IMG/VR virus record: IMGVR_UViG_3300007513_000984
Location: 1 to 64,000 of that record
Length of the DNA: 64,000 nucleotides
Direction: 5' to 3' (one strand)
Origin: a virus
The position numbers and the translations under genes were made by a program. How positions within the stretch are numbered: the stretch's first letter is position 1; each line of letters starts with the position of its first letter. Shown here piece by piece: positions 37,056 to 47,300 of this stretch. Below the pieces are notes generated by a model. The model had not been told where the DNA came from. It made no database searches and saw nothing but the letters and a program-made list of their open reading frames with translations.

Positions 37056-40000
37056 TTATTCGCCCACTAATTCAGATTGTGCCAATTGTGTAATTATTTT
37101 TACATCGTTTGATGTTGTCACTGCCATAAACACTTCGTTTAAGGCACATGAGATGCTTAATAAGTTTGTAAATTCATTTGAAGAATATTTTGGTGTAATT
37201 ACTACACTTGAAATATAATCTCCTAGTTCTTTATGTAAGTATGCCGCAAGTTCTGAGAAGTAGAATGTAGCACCGAAGTCCCAGTTATCAATTGCAAAAT
37301 ATTCATTTACTTTTTTAGATACTTCTGTTTTTATTTCACTATCAGTATAACCTACACCTAATCTTTTAATAACTTTAAATATTGCTTGATTCTCGTCTTC
37401 AGCATATGAACCGAACAAGTATTTAAACTCTACTGGAATATAAGCAACGTGGTCAGCGATGGCTGCCTTAGGCTCAATTGTGTCCATTATTTTTGATAAT
37501 TCAAAGTTATTAGGAGCAACTGGCATAGAAGTTGTAAAGTTGTTTGCTATCCATTTTTCTACGTTTCTTACGTAATCTGAAGTTAATACATACATGTCAA
37601 CAATGTTACTTGTACTAGGGTCTATTCGTTTGTCTACATCTGCATAATGTTCCCATCTGAAACTTGCAAAGTTATCTTCAACGAAAGTTATTCCTTCTTT
37701 TACTGAGTAAGTAACTGTGTTATATACTATATCATCACCACCTGCACTTGTATATGTGAAACTTGAATTCCAAACACCACCTATACGTTTATACCATGTA
37801 CTATTTGTTGAGTTAAACCACAATGTAGCAGTTGATGGTACTGATTCATCTGGGACTGTTGGTCCAGAATCTTGTGCGGCCGCTATTGCAACCTTTGATG
37901 CTCTTTCGTATGTTATGTTATTTTCTATATAACTTTCTAATACAATCTTCTGACTAGCAGTAATATCCAGAATACTATATGGATGGTCATCAACATTTGA
38001 TGCGAATAGTTTAACTTTTGTATTATCTTTATAACCAGCACCTGTCAAGTAATCATCATATACATATGATGCCATAGACTTATATATTGCTGTTGTTGTA
38101 TTTGTTTGTGTTGCTAAATCAAATGATGCTTTAACTCTCACTGAGTAATCTGCAATATCAGTTAATGTTGTCGGCGTACCAACAAACACGTCAATTAGGT
38201 CGCCAACTGAAATTGCATATGTCCAGAAAATAACTTTATATGTATTGCCTGAAGTATTTGTAACTGTAGTGTGGGCGGCATCAATAAATGCTCCAGTTTC
38301 CGTTCTAAGTAGTATATTACTAGTTGTAAGTGCAGTTGCACTTGTTATTGAGAATTCTCCATAAGCATACTGTTTGAAATCTATGTCATCGTCAAGTGTG
38401 TTGATTTGGAATGTTGTTTGCCAAGGTAACACAAATGTATATTCTGATATTCCTGATGCATAAGTTACTACCATATCATTTTGTTCTGCGGCATCAGAGT
38501 TGTCTCTAAAAACCCAATTGCTAGTTGCAGAAGCCGTGTTAAAATAATCTAAAGATATTTTTCCTTTAAAGCCAAAAGTAGTAAGGTCACTAGTACTGAT
38601 AGTTGTAAAAGAACTGTCTGCGTTTGCTAAAGTTTTTATATCTCCAGGTTCACCTTCATAATTTATAGTAATATTTGTCAGAGAAGTATTAGTTTCTGAA
38701 GATGCTGTAACTGGACTGTCTAATCCTATAGTACTGGATAAGGACGTTATTGTTGACAAGTCATCAATTCTTAATTGAAGTTTGTCTATGCCGTCTCCTA
38801 AATCTGTAGCATCGCCAATAATTTTACCTGATGCTGACGTTGGCGCAATTATGTGTGATGCTAGTAATGGATATTCTAATCCATCTGGCGATATCAAAGA
38901 ATGAGTATATGCTGTGCCTGAAACTCCAACTGCTGAATTTTCTGCAAACTCATATGATTCTCTTGCTCCAGTGTATTGAAACTCAGCATCAAATTCTGCA
39001 CCAACTGTATTATATACTGATGAGTTCGTTACTGGTGCTTGTCCTACAGTAATTGCGTCACCTGTTGTGGTACCAAAACCAGAACTAGTTCCACCAGTTG
39101 TTAGATAGTTTAGATATATTGCATCTCTCGTTGATAAGTTAGTTTCATTATCAATTACGTCTGTGGTGTTACCATAGAAGAACTTGACTTGGTCTCTACT
39201 TTCAAATGCTATTTTTTTACCTGTGAATGTTGCTACATATTCTGATTCATTGTCTCTAATACCAGAACTGTAGTTAAACACTACATGGCATTCTGTTGGA
39301 GTTCCTGATATCGTATGTAATTGCCATTCCCATAAATTTGTTTCACCTGTTTTTATTGCATATTTTATTGTAAATGTTTCTTCACTAACACTATCGACTT
39401 TAGTTTTTATTGATGTTATTTCTGCTTCTGTAAATTTAGTTCTCAATCCTCTTACTACGTTTACAATAGTTCCATTTTCTTGGATTGCTTTGTTTAGTGT
39501 ATAAGTAGTTCCTGAGACTTCCATAACTTTTGCCCATGTGGTTTTTCCTGATGCTGATAATAATTCAAAAATATCACCTTCATTTACAACGTTTGCAACT
39601 GTTGGTGCTAAAATCTTCATCTGATTACTAGTATCGTATGTATAGTTCCTTGCTAAAGGAACTAAAATACTAACATCTCCTCTATATTTGTGAAAAAAGG
39701 AATTTAAAAAACTTGGATGTTTTATTGCTTTAGTAAGTTCGTTTCTTATAAAGTTATCACTGTTACCTTGTAATTTATTATAACTTAATGGAATCTTTAT
39801 GGTTTCATCTTCGACAAATAATGAGCCGTCTGAACCAGTAACACTTAAGTTTGAGTGATGTCCGAGAACATCATCCATCTCATAAAAACGAGAGTTGCCT
39901 GCAAAAGAAGTATTTACCGATTTAACTTTTCTAACAATATTAGTTCCAAGAGATAATGGATATACGTTATAATCTTGTGCATTGACCATTCTATCTTGTG

Positions 40001-41282
40001 AGTAGTAACTTCTTGGAGCAGTTCTGCGTATACTTCCGTAAGTTTCGCCAGAATAGTTCTCAGTGAAATCTATAGTACTTGTTAGTGTTAAAGTTAATCT
40101 ATATGTTCTGTTGTCACTTCCTGTATATGGAATTGTTATGACTTGATTTGTAATATCATTTGCGTTTACAGTAAAGTTTTCATTGTCTACTGTTCTGTAC
40201 CATGTTCTATATACACCAGTTGCGGCATTACCAAACACACCATCTGGATATTGTAGTTCAATTCCGTTGTTCTCTATTGAGTTGACACTTACAAGGTCTC
40301 CAGAGCCAGTTCGTAAAGCATTATAAATTGCAGTTTCACGTGTATCATTATCTACTTTTACTACACTTGAAGCGTAGTCTCTTTGTGAATCTAGTTTTTG
40401 TATCCATACATCAGAGTTTGATATATTAATATCTCTAATCGATTGTGTTCTGTTTGAGATTGTTGTAGTGTAATTTTCATCTTTAGAATTTAATACTCCA
40501 GCAACTGCAAAGACAAAGAAGCCTGTTCTGTCACTAGCAGAGCCCAGATTATCATTACGATTTATAATTGTAAAATTGTTGCTTAGATTTGGTTCATCTT
40601 CATAAATCGTTGAAGATGCCACATCAATCTTTACACGAACCGCTTCGAAGTCTCTAGTTTTTCCACCTACATTAGGAGAAAATGGATAGTTTATATTTTT
40701 TGAATTTGCATCTTCGTTAATTTCATACAAAGAATGTTCTACATCTGCGATTGTTAATTTAGATGTAGGATTTTGAATTTTGGTAGTTCCAGAGAAAGAA
40801 GAATTTAAGATACTGATAAAGTTTTCATACCAGTCTATATTGTTGCTGTCGTTCCAATTAATAACTTTTCCAGCAAGAGTGACTCCTTCATTGTCTAATA
40901 CATCTTCGGTAGTTGTGACACTTGAAATCTTCATAAAGCCCTTTGCGTTAATTGGGCGTGTCTTATTATATCCTAAAGTTTTAGCCATCTGAAGAATACT
41001 TGCTCTACGTTCAGCAGTATCCATAAAGTTTTCTCTAGTGTTCATGTCTAGTCTAAATGCTAAACTGTGTCCTAGATATGCAACTAAATCTAAAATTGCA
41101 ATGAATTCTGAACTTGCTATAAAGTCATTGAATTTGTCGGGATAGGTCTTTGATGTGTATTCTAGTAAGGCCGCTCTAATCGTATCAAAGTCATATGCCT
41201 TAAGACTAACGTTAGTGAAAGCAGTATAAACTGTTGTCCAACTCTCACTTGCGAATAAATTGTCTGTACGTTCTTGGCTCAT
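37056..41282 (-). CDS. gp6: Baseplate wedge protein gp6-like
   Basis: 1,408 residues. The first ~130 residues match the gp6/J-like wedge pattern: YDFDTIRAALLEYTSKTYPDKF, then an ASSEFIAILDLVAYLG helix, RLDMNTRENFMDTA, and RASILQMAKTLGY. The remainder is longer than in T4 gp6 (~660) and contains large beta-rich insertions. The C-terminal ~150 residues regain conserved helices (YFSELAAYLHKELG). It lies directly after gp25 and before the giant protein, as in T4-type baseplate operons. Gp6 forms the inner wedge ring of the baseplate. Confidence 0.85.
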   Translation of the reverse strand: MSQERTDNLFASESWTTVYTAFTNVSLKAYDFDTIRAALLEYTSKTYPDKFNDFIASSEFIAILDLVAYLGHSLAFRLDMNTRENFMDTAERRASILQMAKTLGYNKTRPINAKGFMKISSVTTTEDVLDNEGVTLAGKVINWNDSNNIDWYENFISILNSSFSGTTKIQNPTSKLTIADVEHSLYEINEDANSKNINYPFSPNVGGKTRDFEAVRVKIDVASSTIYEDEPNLSNNFTIINRNDNLGSASDRTGFFVFAVAGVLNSKDENYTTTISNRTQSIRDINISNSDVWIQKLDSQRDYASSVVKVDNDTRETAIYNALRTGSGDLVSVNSIENNGIELQYPDGVFGNAATGVYRTWYRTVDNENFTVNANDITNQVITIPYTGSDNRTYRLTLTLTSTIDFTENYSGETYGSIRRTAPRSYYSQDRMVNAQDYNVYPLSLGTNIVRKVKSVNTSFAGNSRFYEMDDVLGHHSNLSVTGSDGSLFVEDETIKIPLSYNKLQGNSDNFIRNELTKAIKHPSFLNSFFHKYRGDVSILVPLARNYTYDTSNQMKILAPTVANVVNEGDIFELLSASGKTTWAKVMEVSGTTYTLNKAIQENGTIVNVVRGLRTKFTEAEITSIKTKVDSVSEETFTIKYAIKTGETNLWEWQLHTISGTPTECHVVFNYSSGIRDNESEYVATFTGKKIAFESRDQVKFFYGNTTDVIDNETNLSTRDAIYLNYLTTGGTSSGFGTTTGDAITVGQAPVTNSSVYNTVGAEFDAEFQYTGARESYEFAENSAVGVSGTAYTHSLISPDGLEYPLLASHIIAPTSASGKIIGDATDLGDGIDKLQLRIDDLSTITSLSSTIGLDSPVTASSETNTSLTNITINYEGEPGDIKTLANADSSFTTISTSDLTTFGFKGKISLDYFNTASATSNWVFRDNSDAAEQNDMVVTYASGISEYTFVLPWQTTFQINTLDDDIDFKQYAYGEFSITSATALTTSNILLRTETGAFIDAAHTTVTNTSGNTYKVIFWTYAISVGDLIDVFVGTPTTLTDIADYSVRVKASFDLATQTNTTTAIYKSMASYVYDDYLTGAGYKDNTKVKLFASNVDDHPYSILDITASQKIVLESYIENNITYERASKVAIAAAQDSGPTVPDESVPSTATLWFNSTNSTWYKRIGGVWNSSFTYTSAGGDDIVYNTVTYSVKEGITFVEDNFASFRWEHYADVDKRIDPSTSNIVDMYVLTSDYVRNVEKWIANNFTTSMPVAPNNFELSKIMDTIEPKAAIADHVAYIPVEFKYLFGSYAEDENQAIFKVIKRLGVGYTDSEIKTEVSKKVNEYFAIDNWDFGATFYFSELAAYLHKELGDYISSVVITPKYSSNEFTNLLSISCALNEVFMAVTTSNDVKIITQLAQSELVGE

Positions 41283-41295
41283 AATATTCTCTCTG

Positions 41296-41652
41296 TTATT
41301 CTCTTGCTAAGTCTATACTCAACTCTATTGGCTCATTTGATGGCAATATTTTAAGTCGTAACATAGCATTTACTGTGTGGTCCGAGTCAGTAATGTCTAC
41401 GCTAACAAAACTACATCTCGGGTCATCATTTATAATGTCTGTTAAATCTTCTTCAATCAACTCAGTTGTTTCTTCAGTTAGCGGCTCAAACATCATATCG
41501 TGAATAATTGACCCATAAGTAGGCAACATCACTCGTTCGCCTTTTCGGGTCATGATATGATTCATAAGGTCCTCAATCACCAAGTCCTTATCATGCAACT
41601 CGTGATTTATCGCATTTGTATTTTTGGTACTAAAACCTGTGAATAGTGGCAT
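41296..41652 (-). CDS. gp25: Baseplate wedge protein gp25-like
   Basis: 118 residues, the usual length for gp25. Recognisable blocks are IEDLMNHIMTRKGERVMLPTYGS and IEEDLTDIINDDPR. This fold joins gp6 to the sheath in T4 and is related to the T6SS protein TssE. It is the first gene of the gp25-gp6-giant-protein block. Late-type promoter octamers lie immediately upstream. Confidence 0.9.
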   Translation of the reverse strand: MPLFTGFSTKNTNAINHELHDKDLVIEDLMNHIMTRKGERVMLPTYGSIIHDMMFEPLTEETTELIEEDLTDIINDDPRCSFVSVDITDSDHTVNAMLRLKILPSNEPIELSIDLARE

Positions 41653-41673
41653 AACTTTATTTTCTCTGTAGTT

Positions 41674-41693
41674 TATTTATAAATGTATTTATC
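41674..41693 (-). promoter_or_regulatory. Tandem late-like promoter octamers for gp25
   Basis: On the minus strand GATAAATA (41693-41686) and TATAAATA (41681-41674) stand 22-41 bases before the gp25 start codon. TATAAATA is the T4 late promoter consensus recognised by gp55. Confidence 0.65.
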
Positions 41694-41718
41694 TCCTCTT
41701 AATATTCGTAGTTTTAGA

Positions 41719-41747
41719 TTGACAAATGGATGCAATTCTGTTATTAT
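41719..41747 (+). promoter_or_regulatory. Sigma-70-like promoter for clpP
   Basis: TTGACA (41719-41724), a 17-base spacer ending in TGT, and TATTAT (41742-41747). The TG gives an extended -10. A GGATAA-type ribosome site follows before the start at 41791. Confidence 0.75.
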
Positions 41748-41790
41748 AGTACTAAATAATACTATTAATTATACTAAAGGATAATAATTT

Positions 41791-42381
41791 ATGCCAAATC
41801 TAGTACCAATGGTCGTAGACCAATCAACTAATGGAGAACGTAGTTACGATATTTTCTCTCGTTTATTAAAAGAAAGAGTCTTATTTTTGACTAATGATAT
41901 CAATGACTATCAGGCAGACTTAATCTGTGCCCAGTTATTATTCTTAGAAGCAGAAAACCAAGACAAAGATATACATTTTTACATCAATTCACCGGGTGGT
42001 GCAGTGACCTCTGGCATGGCAATTTACGATACAATGCAGTTTATTAAGTGTCCGGTAGCAACTACTGTGATGGGTCAAGCATGTTCAATGGGTTCATTAC
42101 TTGCTCAGGCTGGTGCTAAAGGAAAACGACATGTATTGCCAAACAGTCGCACTATGATACATCAACCAAGTGGTGGTGCAGGTGGACAAGCAACAGATAT
42201 GAAGATTCAAGTTGATGAGATTATGAAAATGAAGAAAAGATTAACTCAAATCTATGTAACTCATAATACTGCTGGAAAGAAATTCGATGAATTGACTGCG
42301 GCGATGGAACGTGATAATTACTTGGATGCTGAAGAAACAGTAGCATTTGGTCTAGCAGATAAAGTTATATCAAGTCGTTAA
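41791..42381 (+). CDS. clpP: ClpP-type ATP-dependent serine protease subunit
   Basis: 196 residues, a normal ClpP length. All catalytic blocks are intact: [11 protein letters not shown], the nucleophile Ser99 in MGQACSMGS, His124 in [15 protein letters not shown], and Asp175 in [11 protein letters not shown]. ClpP forms a tetradecameric chamber and needs an unfoldase such as ClpX or ClpA, none of which is encoded here, so the host would supply it. The gene sits alone on the plus strand inside the minus-strand baseplate block, with its own promoter, and overlaps the lysozyme-like gene by 4 bases tail to tail. Confidence 0.95.
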   Translation: MPNLVPMVVDQSTNGERSYDIFSRLLKERVLFLTNDINDYQADLICAQLLFLEAENQDKDIHFYINSPGGAVTSGMAIYDTMQFIKCPVATTVMGQACSMGSLLAQAGAKGKRHVLPNSRTMIHQPSGGAGGQATDMKIQVDEIMKMKKRLTQIYVTHNTAGKKFDELTAAMERDNYLDAEETVAFGLADKVISSR

Positions 42382-43010
42382 AATCCCGGAACAAAACTAA
42401 ACAATTTAGCAGTTTTTATTTTTTGACTTGCTAGTGTTTCGTTTACTTTTCCGTTCTCTTTTATATTCTTTTGAATTTCGTCTGTTATTGAGTACCAGTC
42501 TTGTGCATTTATAAGTGCAACAATCGAACTATTTTCTATAGTGTCAATCCCCTCATTAAAGAAATGATACAATAATGCATCATAATGTGGTTGTGAAATT
42601 TTTACTTTAACGAATCTCTCTAATACATTACCAATATTTCTTAATTGTTTCTCTAAGATAAAATCTGCCATTCCTTTTGTTATCTTATTGGTTGTGATAT
42701 CTATTCTTGTAGACGAAACAGTAATATAACCATAATTTATCTCAGTATCAGATATTTTATAATTATATCCAACTATGTTATCTTTAACTGTGAGTGTGGG
42801 TTTATTATCTAATATAATTGCATCTTTGCTCATTGACGAGAATGTCAAATCTTTTATATCTACCATGTCTACTTTTACATGCGATAGTATATATGTAGGA
42901 TTACCATTCGTATGATATCCTGTTCCCAAAAATGTACCATTCTCAGTTATAACATGCAATGGTAACTGAATGTAATTTAGTAATGAACCTTTTCGTTTAT
43001 CATATATCAT
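42378..43010 (-). CDS. Lysozyme-like (GH24-related) protein next to gp5
   Basis: 210 residues. The C-terminal half has features of phage lysozyme helices: [14 protein letters not shown], then [19 protein letters not shown], then [15 protein letters not shown]. The usual catalytic segment (E-x8-D-x5-T with G-x-T-I-G-x-G-H) is not clear; only a degenerate INYGYITV remains. It lies 12 bases after the gp5-like gene, which itself lacks a lysozyme domain. In T4 the lysozyme domain is part of gp5. The protein may be a split-off, possibly inactive, hub lysozyme. This is inference. Confidence 0.55.
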   Translation of the reverse strand: MIYDKRKGSLLNYIQLPLHVITENGTFLGTGYHTNGNPTYILSHVKVDMVDIKDLTFSSMSKDAIILDNKPTLTVKDNIVGYNYKISDTEINYGYITVSSTRIDITTNKITKGMADFILEKQLRNIGNVLERFVKVKISQPHYDALLYHFFNEGIDTIENSSIVALINAQDWYSITDEIQKNIKENGKVNETLASQKIKTAKLFSFVPGF

Positions 43011-43022
43011 AGTCTAATATTC

Positions 43023-44306
43023 CTATCGATGTGGATTTCCAGAAGAACTTCTGGGCATCCCTGCTCTTGCTAAGCCGTTATCACTAGCAGAATCTATTGC
43101 AAATTGGCTTGTTGATAATTTTTTAGAATGAGGTCTAACAAAAGGTTCGTGTGTTGGCATTTCAGATACAATAGTATCTTTAACTATTGTACATGCTAAA
43201 TCTTGCATATCTGGATGTTCTGTAACTAGAATAAGTTCTGATTCTGGTGCAGTTGGACCATTCAAGTGCAATTTACCACCAGTTGTTACAATACCATTAA
43301 CTCCAACATTCACATTAAGAGTTGATTCAGTCTGTAACATTGTATTGCCTTTACTTCGTAAATGTATTTCTTTATCTGAATTAACTTTAGTATTTCCTTC
43401 GATGCTCTTAATATTGACGTTTTCTTTTGCTTCAAGATTTATATTTTTATCGGCTCGAACATTGAAGTCTTTCTCGGTTCTCATATTTAACGAGCCTTCT
43501 GCATATACCATAACTTCGCCACTTGCCCCAATCTCTACCCATCCAGAACCAGAACTGTTAACAACGTAAATAAAATCATTTCCGCCATCTAATATAACTC
43601 CAGCACCCGAAGAAGTTACTATTCTTATTTGCTCAGGATGAATTGTTCCATCTTCACCGACACTTCCATCATCTATAGAAAAAGAAGACCCACCTGATGA
43701 TTTAATTCCCATAACTTTAGAATGCTGTGTTCTGTCATATGCGGCATCTCTACGAGGAGTTGTAGTTGTTGTTCCTCTTAGAGTATCACTAAATGTTCCT
43801 TGGTCAGCAATTATCTTATTTGTTGGACTGTTTGGTAATGTTTCGGCATCCAGTTCTACATCGTGTTGGTCTTCTGGTGATTTCATTGTTGGTGTGTCAG
43901 CAAAAAGACCTTCACCCAAGCCACTTCCATCAACTTTACCTTTTCCAGAAGCACCACCACTAACTATGTCAACTATATCGGTTGATGTTGCGAACCAAAA
44001 TCCCTCTGTTAAGTTACCATTATCAGCGAAGAACACAAGAATTGTAGTGCCTGTTTTGTCTGGAACATTAAACAATGCACCTGTTTGTGCATGTCTAAAA
44101 TATCTTGGCTCGTCTGGACTATCTCCTAGTGCAGGAACATATGCGGCTATAATGCCTTGTCCTGTAGGGTCAATAAATTTCTCACCAAGTGAGTTTTCCG
44201 TAATAACAACAGCCTTGTATACTCCATTTCCTAGATGGCCAAGAACTTTTGATGAGTTCTTCTCTTTGTTAAGTGCATTTACTAATGAATTTCCTCTACC
44301 TGACAT
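43023..44306 (-). CDS. gp5: Baseplate hub/central spike protein gp5-like without lysozyme domain
   Basis: 427 residues. The N-terminal ~120 residues form an OB-fold-like domain as in gp5/VgrG (GVYKAVVITEN...GIIAAYVPALG...GALFNVPDKTGTTILVFF). After a Ser/Gly-rich linker comes IRIVTSSGAGVILD, then a repetitive beta-helix region (GSLNMRTEKDFNVRADKNINLEAKE split over ~50 residues), as in the trimeric needle of gp5. The lysozyme domain that T4 gp5 carries between these parts is absent. The tip pierces the outer membrane. Confidence 0.85.
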   Translation of the reverse strand: MSGRGNSLVNALNKEKNSSKVLGHLGNGVYKAVVITENSLGEKFIDPTGQGIIAAYVPALGDSPDEPRYFRHAQTGALFNVPDKTGTTILVFFADNGNLTEGFWFATSTDIVDIVSGGASGKGKVDGSGLGEGLFADTPTMKSPEDQHDVELDAETLPNSPTNKIIADQGTFSDTLRGTTTTTPRRDAAYDRTQHSKVMGIKSSGGSSFSIDDGSVGEDGTIHPEQIRIVTSSGAGVILDGGNDFIYVVNSSGSGWVEIGASGEVMVYAEGSLNMRTEKDFNVRADKNINLEAKENVNIKSIEGNTKVNSDKEIHLRSKGNTMLQTESTLNVNVGVNGIVTTGGKLHLNGPTAPESELILVTEHPDMQDLACTIVKDTIVSEMPTHEPFVRPHSKKLSTSQFAIDSASDNGLARAGMPRSSSGNPHR

Positions 44307-44320
44307 ATTTTTCTCCTTTA

Positions 44321-47300
44321 TTACTTGTCGATATAAAATTTATCACCTGTTAATGTTAACATAAGCGACCCATCATTATCTTTAGGAAGTTTACCATCTA
44401 TAAGTTGGCTCTTTTGTCCTGATATGATATCTGGAAATAAATCTGCAACTTTTCCCATTAAAACATTATAGTCTTTTGCATATGATGGATTTATATCATT
44501 GTATGTAGTCGTATGTATGCCAAAATATGCACTAGGATTACTAATTGTTTGTGAGACTCCATTTGCATCAGTGTATGTAATTGGTCCAATGTTACTAAAG
44601 TCTTTAACTTGAATATTCTGTCCCAAATCGTCAGTCACAGTAGTCATGTCTCCATAATCACTACTAACTAATATTTGGTATATCTTTTTAGCCTCTCTAT
44701 ATTGGTCAACCTTATCAGGATTCTGCATTGCATATCGCCAACCAACACCTCCTACATAATCCTTGGAAAATCTTGAGTTTGTTAAACTTCCCGGTAATAT
44801 AATATCCGCAGTGTTAATGTCTGTTTTCACCAAGATTGGTGCTTGGTCGACCTCAATTTGGTCAACTGGATTTTTTATTGGAATATAAGTTGTATCTCCA
44901 TTAGAATCTACCATAGTTGCCACATTAGTCATATTTTCTGCTGGTAGAGTAAGGTCCTTTATTGCCATCTGTAATTCAAGTTCTTCTAGATTTTTAATTT
45001 CTACATCTCGATGTGTACTATCAAAATAATATCCATCTAGATTTGTGTTGGATAGAGTTGCGTCTGCTGATAAGGTCGCTAATTCATGTTGAAGTTTACC
45101 AACATGTACAGCCGAAGTCAAGTCACTACGATGACTTCCATCTGTTGCTGATGAATTGATAGCATTGATATCGTTAACTAAACCAGTGGCTTTTTGATAC
45201 TCGTCATCAGTAAGTCCATCTAACATTACAGAAGAATTAATTTTGTCCGCTAACGCATTTTTTATTAAAACCTTATCTGTAACATTAAGAACTAATTCTT
45301 TAATATCTAACTGATTATTAAGCATTTCATTTGCATTATCTGTCCATAGATATTGTTCCGCAAGTAATTCGGGTATTAATCCAGCACCATGCTGGTCTCT
45401 TAATGAGCCGGCAAATATAATCTCATCAAGTTCATCAACTTTAGAATTTATTGCACTTACTTCATCATCAGTTAGAGTACCTTCTTTAATTCCTGTACAT
45501 TCTAGTCTTCTTGTATCTGGATTAAATTTTTCTTTAGGACAAGACTCGTCTGTTATTTCATTAACTTTTTCTTTAAACCAATAAGTATTTTTCCAATCGT
45601 TGTTTGAATTTGGATATCTTATTTGGTCGTCATATGCTTTTTTCTCATCCCACGTTTTAGCATCTGTATTAATATTTACATCTTCTGTTTCTTCGACATT
45701 AAGTAGCGATTCGCCAGACAAAATAGCATTGTCTAGACTTGCTCCCAATGGTAGAGAACTAAAATGATACGTTGGTGTTCTTTCGTTTGTATAATCTCTG
45801 ATTATTCGTTCTATATCTTCTGGGTCATGTCCTGTAATGTTAAGAGGAATTCCAGCAGTATGTTGCAACATTGCAACTTCATATTGACTTACGACTGCCC
45901 CACCGGCTATTGCATTATTAATCGCATTGTTCATTGTCGTTGCTGTTGATAACTTTCCTATATCATCCGTGGTTAGTCCAAACGGTGCTAATATATCATT
46001 CTTAGAATTTTCTAATTGGTCACAAACACTTTGATTTCCGCCTTCGCATTGTTTTTTTATCCCTTTAACTTTTTCCATATAATGCGCCGCCTCTGCTTGT
46101 CTAATAATTCCATCGTTAGTGTAGTTAATTACTGGAGGATTTCCTGCAACCATATTGGTGGTATTGGTTTTAATACTCTCTGTTTTGTTATCTAACTTTT
46201 CATTTTCTTTTTCAATTTGCGCCGCTCTCATTTCTCCTAATGATTTTATGATATAATCTTTAATCTTCACTATTACCGGTTCGCCACTGTGCAACCCAAT
46301 ATGTTCGTTAATTATTTTGTTCGTTTCTACGATTTCTATAGGACCGGTTGCTTCTGAATCAATGATAGGCTCTCCGTCGTGTATATTAGGATAGTTCCTA
46401 TCATCTACTTCATGCACTTTAACTTTGGTAGTCTCAGATGGAAAATGTTCTGCTTCAGGAACTTTTACCAGATGTAATGACTGTTGAAACACACCGTTGC
46501 TAAAAGTACTTGTTATTGTGGTGACTATGTATAAACTAAAAACCATAGTTCTAGTCATCATGTTTTCATTTTCGTCAACACCCTTTGCTATTCCAGATTT
46601 CAGTATTAGATGTGGGAACCCATTTATGTTAGTTACCTCATGAAACTCTTTCGAGGAACCGTTATTACCAAAAATCTTTTTCTTGCTTTGTGGTGGCGAG
46701 TTTCCTTCTAACCAAAAAGGGTCACCCTTAATAGTCATGTCTGCTTTGTTCATACTCAGTCTTCCACCTTTTGCTTCGTAATATTTCTCTCTTGCCATTG
46801 TAATATGTGCCTTATCTTCGGATGTTGTGCTAGAGGTCAAAGTTACTTGGCTTTTATTAGTGACATTATCAGCAGTATTTCCAACTAATCTTCTAAATGT
46901 AATTGGATTGCTTGCCTGTGATGCAAGTATAGTTTCGAAATCTCCATTAGATAGTTTACTAATGAAGTCTCTATCTAGATTTTCTGCAAGTATCAAGTTT
47001 TTTCCATTAGATATAACTGTCTTCATCTTAATATTCTCAAATACTGCTTGTCCTGCCTGGCTAAGTCCTGATTCAATCTTGTTATTGATTTTCGTAGCCA
47101 TTATATCATTAAGTTGGTCTGTATATTCACTTCTGCTCTCATTGAATGCAGTATCGCTTTTTTTCTGTTTTTCAGCCAACTCTGCAATCGTATCTTTCAG
47201 GCTTTCTCTATCCTTCAGCCTTGCTCCATAATTAATCTCTTTCTTCACGTCACTAAATGGGTCGGCTGCCTCTGCCTCTAGTCTGGCATTCTTTGCATCT

